This document shows positions 10,201 to 16,572 of a stretch of DNA of 19,076 nt, piece after piece. This DNA is from Ettlia oleoabundans. Lineage: Eukaryota; Chlorophyta; Chlorophyceae; Chlamydomonadales. Numbering within the stretch: the stretch's first letter is position 1; every line of letters starts with the position of its first letter. The stretch is taken from positions 1-19,076 of the forward strand of contig JAAMXP010004478.1 in the NCBI GenBank assembly GCA_019693395.1, read 5' to 3'. The translations under genes were made by a program, and so were the position numbers. The notes below the pieces were generated by a model that was not told the origin of the DNA, did no database searches, and was given only the letters and a program-made list of their open reading frames with translations.

Positions 10201-12259
10201 CTCTTCCTTGAGCTGCTCCCTGTTCTGTGGGTTACTGGCAAATGCTGGCGCAGGTGCAGCATCAGCTGCTGGGGGAGAGCCGGTGGCGAAAGCAAACCGC
10301 GATTGCTGCTTCCCAGGCGAAGCCGATGCCGCCATCGGAGACGCTGCCCCGCCAAAGCTAAACATCTGGCCCTGCTGCTGCTGCGGCTGCCAGGCCTGTG
10401 ACGCCAGCGGCGAGGTGGAGGGTGCCGTGGCGGCAGCTCCAAAGCTGAAGCCGGCACCAGGCAGCGGCGACGCAGCGGATCCAAAGCTGAACAGGCCACC
10501 GCCACAGCTGCCTCCCCCGAATGCTGCTGCGGACTTGTCCTCAACAACTGCCTGAGTCTCCATTGCTCCACCTTCTGCTGCTTCACAGTCAGAACCCCCA
10601 TCCACTGCCCCTTGGCCTGCCACCTGGCAGATGCTGCCTGATTCCGACAGCTCAGCAGCTTCCTCTCCGGCTTCCTCTTCCACTTCCTCATCTCCATGAG
10701 CCGCTGCCAGCACAGGCTGCCAGCGCGGGCTGCTCACAGCACTGCCATCGCTGTCGCCAACACCGCCTCCCGCCTCACCATCACCGGCTTCCTCTGCCAG
10801 AGCCGCAAAGCCAAGCATCGATGGGCGCTGCGTGCGGTGGCGCTGCTGTGCTGCTGGGGGGGAGAATGCGGCGAAGCTCAGAGAACCACCGCTACTGTGC
10901 TCCTGCTGCAGCAAAGCCTCTTCTCCAGGCTGCTCCTCCTGCTGCTCCTGTGGGTGGTGCTGCGCTGAAGTGTTGCCGACATCTGCAGCAAGCGGGTTCT
11001 CAAATTGCAACCGCATTGAAATGTGAGCGGGAGGGTTGTTGCCAACCTGTTGGCTGCATTGCTCGTTGGTGCAGGTCCGGTTGCTTGCAGCAGCAGCAGT
11101 CAACTCCATCTGCCTCTGCCTTGCAAAACATTCAGGCGAGATTGTGGCGCATTTCTGGTCACCAGATGTACTGTGCTGTCACCCACCATCCACAGGCGGG
11201 GTAGGTCACCTGAGGGCAGGCACGCAGACAGCGGTGGAGACGGGAGGCGCGCAGACAGCTGGGGTGAGGGTAGACGCGCAGAGAGCTGAGGCGAGTTGTC
11301 CTGGCTAGGAAACCGCAGCGGCAAGCCCCAGCCTTTGCCGCTGCTGCTCCTTTGTTGCTGAGGAAAAGAAAGGAAAGGAAAAAAGAGGAGAGGGCGGGTG
11401 TAAGACGAGACCTGGCAAATGACGGCAATGAACAAACCACGTTTACAGGAATGGTGGTGGGCGCGCGGTGGATTGGACACTAGAACAACAGGGCCGCCAT
11501 GACACACTCATGCTGCGCATGTACTGCTGGAGCAAGCAGCTGCACGTCAGACTGCAATTTGCAAGGATAAACCGCAGGATGGCAGATGCCAAACAGCAGA
11601 GCATGCTGACTCACCGCCAGCGAGGCGGCAAACGCCTCAGGTGATGGCAGAATGAGGCGGGACGGGGGACCTGCCTTGCCGCCGCTGTGGGTGCTGCCAG
11701 GGCCGCGCCCGGCAGGGAGGCCACGAGGTGTGTTGCCACCGCTGGCTGTCAGCGGCGCGCCAGCAACCACATCAGCTGTTACCACCAAGGTTGGAGGCTT
11801 CAATGGGTGCTGCGTTGCAGCCAAGGGATGGAAACAAAGGCATAACATGTCGGATGTTTAGGCAGCCAAGCAGGAAGCAGCAGCAACTAATGTCACTTGC
11901 TAGCTCAATGCACCCTACGCCAGGTGGACGGTCCCACCCTCAGGTGCGGGCAAAATACATGTCCCAGCTGTTCTCACCTTGCCAGCTACAGCACCACGTG
12001 GCTGCCCAGAGTCGCTGTCATCGCTGCCGTCTCCAGCAGCGGCGTCCGCCGGTGGTTCTGCGCCGTCAGTGCCAACATCAGGCCCTCGTTCTGGGCTGCC
12101 TTCGCTCCAAGCGGTCGCAGCTGCACGGCGCTGCTTTCGTGAGAGCTGCCGCCGCACCGTGGCCTTGACCTGCTCCTTAAATGCCGCCTCCCTGGCATCC
12201 ACCTTCTCCGACCAGTCCTGCAGCAGCTGCTTAGCCTGCTTCTTCTTCTTGCCGCCCAT
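1218..12259 (-). CDS. Gene A: giant low-complexity protein with FG-like motifs, SP repeats and a C-terminal coiled coil
   Basis: Eleven exons on the minus strand: 12259-11978, 11809-11615, 11357-11210, 10982-9923, 9699-7788, 7311-6237, 6028-5095, 4823-3257, 2945-2788, 2541-2484 and 2048-1218. Every junction is GT-AG and every phase matches (0,0,1,2,0,1,2,0,2,0), totalling 8,220 nt or about 2,739 residues. Donors include GTGAGT, GTGAGA and three GTGGGT; acceptors are mostly CTGCAG. The chosen start (MGGKKKK) has G at -3 and +4, but its frame stays open upstream to 12436, so the true start may lie in an earlier exon. The least certain splice site is the acceptor at 9700, chosen to keep phase. 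The order is: a Lys/Arg/Glu-rich N-terminus, repeats, an FSFG cluster (residues about 260-440), SP-rich disorder, then a coiled coil from about residue 2410. No catalytic domain is visible. An FG nucleoporin-like or other scaffold role is inference only. Confidence 0.72.
1650..2945 (-). other. C-terminal coiled coil of gene A (exons 9, 10 and first part of 11)
   Basis: Exons 2945-2788, 2541-2484 and 2048 to about 1650 encode an almost uninterrupted charged helix. It begins ARQQAEAVLARLEAQL, continues AKQQAEDEAEQRCQLEQQ across two introns, then runs about 130 residues of Glu/Arg/Gln-rich heptads (RREAAELEQRYQRRWERH). It ends before a Tyr/Gly-rich tail finishing PYYHTIG. The continuity of the heptads across two phase-matched introns is the best evidence that the splice model is right. 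A role in dimerisation or anchoring is likely but not shown. Confidence 0.75.
2191..2310 (-). repeat. 30-bp minisatellite in the last intron of gene A
   Basis: Units start at 2191, 2221, 2251 and 2281. The first three are near-identical (core TGGGATGGGAATGCAACAGC) and the fourth is diverged. The array lies in intron 2049-2483. The 30-nt unit keeps frame, and on the minus strand it reads the decapeptide HGTPAVAFPS repeatedly, in the frame that continues from exon 10. Confidence 0.85.
3035..3069. repeat. Perfect 16-bp palindrome and a second TTTGATCAAA
   Basis: GTATTTGATCAAATAC at 3035-3050 is its own reverse complement. A shorter palindrome, TTTGATCAAA, follows at 3060-3069. Both lie in intron 2946-3256 of gene A, in an AT-richer patch unlike its surroundings. 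They could be a dimeric protein site or chance. Confidence 0.6.
3755..4195 (-). repeat. Degenerate QxSPxSxxY repeat in gene A exon 8
   Basis: Three degenerate units read QQSPKSQQYQSQYHAKQL, QYSPASLQYQQRGQQAL and QYSPGSQRYRQHAQQQAL. They share Q-x-S-P-x-S-x-x-Y, the last two followed by a Gln-rich tail ending in AL. Long Gln-rich heptad-like segments follow (SEQQQLLERQAAEVAAE) before the coiled-coil exons. Confidence 0.65.
5320..5375 (-). repeat. Poly-alanine tract in gene A exon 7
   Basis: A GCN run encodes nine consecutive Ala residues between ALVT and TDNN. Codons alternate among GCG, GCT, GCA and GCC, so this is not a pure triplet expansion. A near-repeat of the IGGG motif links this exon (TTIGGG near 5990) with the last exon (ATIGGG near 1500). 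Confidence 0.6.
6922..7040 (-). repeat. 16-residue acidic repeat in gene A exon 6
   Basis: The sequence GCCCTCAGCTGACA recurs at 6961 and 7009 on the plus strand, a 48-nt period. On the coding strand this gives LSAEGNAELVSPGSAD followed by LSAEGSADLAVGG and weaker copies. The exon as a whole is rich in Glu and Ala (for example EEEESEEV) and is probably disordered. Confidence 0.65.
8070..8310 (-). repeat. Tandem SPxxRQSA repeat in gene A exon 5
   Basis: Three units about 92-98 nt apart encode SPTRRQSAAQSP, SPKLRQSAEQSP and SPSRRQSAVCTP, each followed by an Ala-rich spacer such as GLEAAAAAATA. Each core places R-x-S next to S/T-P, a layout that basophilic and proline-directed kinases could both phosphorylate; kinase targeting is inference. 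The last unit runs into LPFGAG, another FG dipeptide. Confidence 0.7.
9795..9922 (-). repeat. CAGG/CTGCC simple repeat in a gene A intron
   Basis: The intron 9700-9922 is dominated on the plus strand by GGCA/CAGG tetranucleotide arrays, which become CTGCC runs on the transcribed strand. They lie just downstream of the donor at 9923/9922. Nothing coding is seen in this intron. Confidence 0.7.
10281..10820 (-). other. FSFG/GFA motif cluster in gene A exon 4
   Basis: Within about 540 nt the protein carries MLGFAA (near 10801-10818), LFSFGSAASP (near 10469-10495), GFSFGAAAT (near 10431-10453), MFSFGGAASP (near 10341-10363) and RFAFATG (near 10281-10300). AFGGGS lies upstream of the FSFG copies. 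FxFG motifs spaced by Ser/Ala/Pro/Gly-rich linkers are the known signature of FG nucleoporins, which bind transport receptors. Only a handful are present, so this is suggestive rather than diagnostic. The same exon also has long Glu-rich acidic stretches. Confidence 0.6.
11221..11300 (-). repeat. 27-bp repeat, three copies, in gene A exon 3
   Basis: Three 27-nt units, anchored by GCAGA at 11224, 11251 and 11278 on the plus strand, encode SPQLSARLP, SPQLSARLP and SPPLSACLP. The period is a multiple of three and keeps frame. The exon's donor (CAG|GTGACC at 11210/11209) lies just past the last unit. Confidence 0.75.
11978..12259 (-). other. Gene A exon 1: basic, charged helical N-terminus followed by an acidic patch
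   Basis: Residues 1-94. It begins MGGKKKKQAKQLLQDW and continues as a Lys/Arg/Glu-rich, probably helical segment to about residue 46. An Asp/Ala-rich acidic stretch (GDGSDDSD) follows. The donor AAG|GTGAGA at 11978/11977 is strong. The poly-Lys start could serve as a nuclear localisation or nucleic-acid contact patch; that is inference. Confidence 0.6.
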
Positions 12260-12838
12260 TCCCGGCTGATCTACGGAGCTGACGGCCCGCCGTTCGCGCC
12301 TGGACACGCCTGATTTGGCGCTAGCCGCTGTGCGTCCGACGATGAAGGTTGGGCTGGAACAGACAGCCGCAGCTGGCGCAGGCACCCGTTGGGTGCCGGG
12401 TCGCCTTGCGCCTGACGCCGCAAATACTGTGCTTTTCTAGCACGATTCAAACTCTCCTCAGCCTGGGCCCAGAATTTGCGAAATCCGCATGCGAGCCTCC
12501 ATAGGTACAATCCCCCCGTACAGCAAGTGGTTTGACGGCGATTTCCTCCTCCGGAAGCCAACGGGCATTGCAATGACTCGCATTTTTACCTCCTCTCATC
12601 GCATGCACAGCGGCTACAGAAGCGATACCCACCCCGCAGCGACATCGCTCTTGGTCCAGCTCTGGGAACTGCGGCCTTGCTGCGCCAGCAAGACACGTTG
12701 ATTGCACAGCTGCCGCGACAAGGCTCAATTGCTCCATAGCGTAGAGGCGCTGGAGCGGGCTGGGGCCGCAGCACTCGCAGCGTTGGCGGCGGCAAGTGCT
12801 GCCCAAGCCGTCTGCCACAGAGCAAGGGCACGAGTGAC
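12260..12838. promoter_or_regulatory. Shared 5' region of divergent genes A and B, with unresolved coding-like segments
   Basis: About 580 bp separate the chosen starts of gene A (12259, minus) and gene B (12839, plus), so it should hold both promoters. I see no TATA box or known element. On the minus strand the gene A frame stays open to 12436 and reads plausible protein (SPTFIVGRTAASAKS). A second minus frame reads AEESLNRARKAQYLRRQAQG after a good acceptor (gggcccag) near 12460. On the plus strand, 12600-12737 reads RLQKRYPPRSDIALGPALGT after an acceptor (gcatgcacag), and 12717-12841 reads an Ala-rich helix-like stretch in another frame. These may be first exons of either gene, or decayed or frame-shifted exons. 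I could not join them. Confidence 0.4.
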
Positions 12839-15800
12839 ATGACAGACGCCAGATTGGCAGCAGCCAACTCACAAGGAGCCGCTCGTAGCCCTGACGCGGC
12901 CTGGTCAAGGCAAGGCCGTGGCAGTGGCGGTAGCGGCAGCGGTGCCGGTGGCTCTGCAACGGTCAGCACCCGCCACCGCCGCAACCTCTCAGCCATTCCT
13001 GAGGAAAGCGCTGCCTCCCCATCACAGCGGCATCAGTGCCAGAACACCCACCCTGCACCCATCAACAGAGCCATAGGACAGCACCCAGGGGGCCCCGCCT
13101 TGCCCCCCGGGCAGATGGGAGTGCCAAGCAGCGGGCGGCCGGATGGGGTCTGCAACTCACGAAACATGGCGGCTCGCCCAGGCTCAACTGCCGGCACCCA
13201 GGTATGCAAATTAAAGGAAAGCCTAAACCAAGGATGGTTTTTTGTTTTGCTATCTGCAGCGTAGATTTGGTGTGCTCTCCCCATGATCGTTGTTTGACCC
13301 ATGCATGCTTGCCTCACTTTGACTGCAGCCCTTCTACACTGCCATGTCAGAGTTCCCTCTGTCGCATGGAAACGACTCCCTTTGCGCAGACACGGCCACC
13401 AGCAGCAGGCCAGCACAGCGCAAGATGGTCCGCTTTGTTGGGCTGGCCGAGGTAAGTGGGTGCTGGGCAAGGCGGCTACTTATGCAAAAAAAATCATGCG
13501 GGTGCAGCATCCACTACAGCTCAGAACAGCGCGGCATAGCATGGCCGCCACGGTGGCAGCATGCCACCCATCATTCTCTTTGCCGACTTGCTCTCGCCCC
13601 TTTTATCCAGACTTCCGCCTTCCTGCTGCCTGCTCAGCTCTTCTTTTCTGCTTTCTGCGTGCAGGAGTTCAGCGACTTGGTGCTTCTTGGCGACTCTCTG
13701 GCGTCAACTGCCACCAGCAGCAGGGCCCGCTCCAGCAGTGCTTTCCAGCAAGCTTCCAGCCCTGCAGCACCCACCAAAGCGCCTGTCTCACACTCCCAGG
13801 GCGCTCCCAGTGCGGCATTAGGGACGCAGACAGGTTTTGGCGCAGCACCCACCTTTGGCGCTAGCCCAGGCAGTGCGTGGGGCCACGGCCAGCTGCCATC
13901 GCCATCCAGCTGGCGCTCGCCAGGGAAAAAGCGACTGGCTTCTCAGCTGTCTGGCCTCTCTGGCGACTTCTCACCCAAAGTGGCAGCGGTGGGCGCCTCA
14001 GCAGCAGGGGCGCCATGTTCTGCTGTTGGGCATGCTATAGCTGACGTCACCGCATGGCCGCCAGCTAGGCACACCGAGCCGCAGCATGCACAGCAGGGCG
14101 CCCCGGCAGCTGTTCGCAAAATGCCACCTGGAGCAGTATTGCAGCCGCTAGCAGGAATGAATGCTGAGACCTCCCCTCTGGCAACCGGCGCTGGCAAGTT
14201 TGCTGCGCCCCCGCCGCCACTGCACAGGCAGCGAGATCCCGACAAACTGGCGGCACTGGCGGCGCCCTTTGACTGGCAGCAGGCGGGGCCGCTGATACAG
14301 GCGGTACGGGCGGAGACAGCCGCAGCCGGCAGGCAGGCAGCCGCTTTTGCAGATTCACTGGCGGCACCTCTTGCGATACGGATCGGCAGCGGGGCACAGC
14401 GTGGCAGCGACAAGTCAGCTGGCAAGGGTGGCCTGCCTGGCGGCCCTCACCAAGCCCAACTGAGTCCCAAGTCAGCGCACCTGCCAGGCCCAGTCCCCAA
14501 ATTTTCCTCTCAGGTCACTTTCCAGCCTTTGGGCTACCAGGGAGGCAAGTGGGGCCCTCCTGCGCAATCCCCACCCGCCAGCACAGCTACCATAGCGGCA
14601 GTGACAGTCCTGACGCAGAGCACAGCAGCTGCCCTGTTTCCCGGAGCGGCAGCCTCGCGGCCTGATGGCTGGATTGATGCTGGTACTGGCGGTACTGACT
14701 GTGGTATGTGTGGGGTAGAGGTAGATGGAGGGGCTGCAGCTGACCCTCCAAGCCCCAGTATTGCCCCTGCTGCCAGCCGGCCAGCTTCCTATCGCCCCTG
14801 GCCGGCAGTGAGGAAGGTGATCGACGGTTGGGGCGCCAGGCTGGCGGTTCTGAGCTGGCAGAAGGCCAGCAGGCACAGCATGGCGATGACCCGGCATCCA
14901 GCCTGGGAAGCACGGTGACCCTGCCGATGCCCTGGGACCGAGCCCCGCTGGGCACGCAGCAGCCGGGGCACAGCAGCCACAGCAGCGCCGCTGGTGCCAG
15001 CTCACCAACAACTGGAGGTACACGGCACAGGCTGGCATATGACCCCTCCCCAGCAGGCACGGCAGGAGGTTGGGGCTTCGCAACAGCAGTATTTGATGCC
15101 AGCAGCAAGCCGCTTTGCCTGCAGCGGCACCAGGGAGCAGGAGCTGCTGCAGGGGCTGATGCTGCAGGAGCTGCCGCCAGCGCCGCCACTGGTCAGGCAG
15201 GCATCCCTGCTGGCGGGCGGCTGGTCCTCCCTCATGGCAACGGTGCATGCGTGGCGCTGCCAGAACCCCCGGTGAGCCCCGGCCTGTTGATGGCAGCTAG
15301 CAGGTAGCAGCTAGCACCCACGTTCGCTTCAGCATTTGAAAGCAGCCAACACCAAACCCAGTGGCTCGCAGCACCCACATTCACTTCCTCATTCGGAAGC
15401 AGCCAACACTCCGCGGGATTGGTCAAACTGCTGAACTTGAAGTGCATGCCTATCTCTCGCCCCTTCCTTCTTGCATGGCACAGCGTCTTGCTGGTAATGT
15501 GAGTGCCCCTTCTGCGTGCCTCCCCCAACATACGTCTCGCTGCAGCTGCCATATACGGCACGCGCCTGGAACTCCCAAGCCTCAGAAGATTTTGCGCCGC
15601 TCTTCCACAGCGCCGCCGCCGCCGCCGCCACCAGCACCCAGCTACGGCAGCAGCGCAAAGATGGTACTGCAAAACGGAAAGCTGAGCTGGCAGGTGGCAC
15701 AAGTGGACCTGCAGCTGTCGGTGTCGGCACTGATCGTAGTGGTTTCAGTATGGCAGCTGCAGGCAGGGATTCAGCCTGCTCTGGCGCTGCGTCAGGTGCA

Positions 15801-15914
15801 GGCAGTACTTGTCTGCCAGCCGGCTGCCGCTGCCGGTCAGCTGGTGGGAGTGGGCTGAAGGCTATGGTAATGGGGCTGCTGCCAGGGTCTTTGGGCAGCA
15901 AGAAGCAGAACTGA
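12839..15914 (+). CDS. Gene B: disordered Ser/Ala/Gly/Pro-rich protein with a short FG stretch
   Basis: Proposed exons are 12839-13201, 13329-13451, 13665 to 15271 (with a frame change inside 14721-14810) and 15546-15914. Strong sites support them: CAG|GTATGC, tgactgcag, GAG|GTAAGT, ctgcgtgcag, CCG|GTGAGC and tcgctgcag, all in phase 0. Exon 2 encodes the least repetitive segment (AQRKMVRFVGLAE), which continues EFSDLVLLGDSLAS in exon 3. Further on come TGFGAAPTFGAS and SPSSWRSPGKKRLASQLSG. Near 14800 the coding-like frame shifts by one base, explained by a lost base or by a 56-bp intron 14721-14776. The last exon ends SLGSKKQN. With one base restored the length would be about 820 residues. 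The N-terminus may lie upstream of 12839. I do not recognise a family. Confidence 0.55.
15313..15409 (+). repeat. Tandem duplication in the last intron of gene B
   Basis: Two diverged copies about 40 bp long, at 15313-15352 and 15370-15409 (period 57 bp), both begin AGCACCCAC and end with GAAGCAGCCAACAC or GGAAGCAGCCAACAC. They lie within intron 15272-15545 and carry no coding signal. Confidence 0.7.
15484..15498 (+). other. Candidate 15-nt microexon of gene B
   Basis: Inside intron 15272-15545 a strong acceptor (a long pyrimidine-rich tract ending ggcacag at 15483) is followed 15 nt later by a strong donor (GTGAGT at 15499). The enclosed 15 nt encode RLAGN in the flanking phase 0, so inclusion would add five residues without changing frame. 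No other use of these sites is evident. Confidence 0.35.
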
Positions 15915-15934
15915 AATGATGCGTAGCTTGCAGA

Positions 15935-15939
15935 TTACA
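15935..15939 (-). terminator. TGTAA motif on the minus strand, candidate for gene C
   Basis: TTACA on the plus strand gives TGTAA for minus-strand transcripts. It is the only such motif I found between the gene C stop (16573) and the end of gene B, so the gene C 3' UTR would be about 640 nt. Confidence 0.35.
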
Positions 15940-15999
15940 GCTTATAAGAGACATGCACCACAAGCGCAAAGCACCCGGCACATGTTTGGATGGCAGCTA

Positions 16000-16042
16000 T
16001 AGCCGTGTTGTGTGTGACAGCTAGCCGTTTTGTGTGTGACAG
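16000..16042. repeat. 22-bp direct repeat, two copies
   Basis: TAGCCGTGTTGTGTGTGACAG at 16000-16020 recurs as TAGCCGTTTTGTGTGTGACAG at 16022-16042. It lies in the shared 3' region between genes B and C. The stretch 15915-16572 holds no convincing coding sequence. Confidence 0.75.
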
Positions 16043-16376
16043 GCGAAGCAGTGGCGGAGGTAAATGAATGTTGCTTGTCATGATTACTCTTGTGTTGAAC
16101 AGAACGAAGTTGACTAGCATTGTATCACAAAGCAGGAAACATGATCAGCAAACATGCGAACTGCCAGCAAGCCACCGCCGTGAGGGCGCAACAAACTGGT
16201 GAACCACAGCTTGCATAGCGGCAGACAGAAACGATCAACTGCTGCAACCAAGGCACCGCCCGAATTTAGATGCCAAGGCCCTGCTTTGGTGGTAACAGAG
16301 TGTGCCTGCTGCCCAGCTGGCATGACCACCAGCAGACTGTTGCTGTTTGTTTTCAACAGTCACTGTACATGATCAC

Positions 16377-16381
16377 TGTAA
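16377..16381 (+). terminator. TGTAA motif on the plus strand, candidate for gene B
   Basis: This is the first TGTAA found downstream of the gene B stop at 15912-15914, about 463 nt past it. If used, the gene B 3' UTR would overlap that of gene C. Confidence 0.4.
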
Positions 16382-16450
16382 CCCGCCGTCCTCAGTATGC
16401 CACCGTGCAGGCCTGTTCCACCACCTGATGTTCACTCTCTGCGACCGTAA

Positions 16451-16498
16451 GCGGCAGGCTGCCACAGCGGCAAGCTGCCACAGCGGCAGGCTGCCACA
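16451..16498. repeat. 16-bp tandem repeat, three copies
   Basis: Units at 16451-16466, 16467-16482 and 16483-16498 read GCGGCARGCTGCCACA, differing at one base in the middle copy. Each contains a near-palindromic GGCAGGCTGCC core able to form a short hairpin. It lies just downstream of the gene C stop codon, in its presumed 3' UTR. Confidence 0.8.
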
Positions 16499-16572
16499 GC
16501 CACCGCCACAGGCACTTCTCAACTCTCCCGGAAGCAGCCTTGCCGGGCCCACTAGGCAGTCGCCTGTAGGGT

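Noticed and set aside
12839..12842. ATGA overlap of an upstream plus-strand frame with the gene B start, as in translational coupling
   Set aside because: Coupling of this kind is bacterial; the splice sites, polyadenylation motifs and gene structure here are eukaryotic.
14808..15053. A 246-bp intron in gene B with donor GCA|GTGAGG and acceptor cctccccag
   Set aside because: It keeps one frame open, but it removes a stretch with strong coding bias (AEGQQAQHGDDPASSLGS, GWGFATAVFDASS). The following exon would then end in phase 2, which does not fit the last exon.
15484..15493. A 10-nt microexon using the GTAATG donor
   Set aside because: It was needed only under the rejected gene B frame; with the preferred frame the flanking exons join directly in phase 0.
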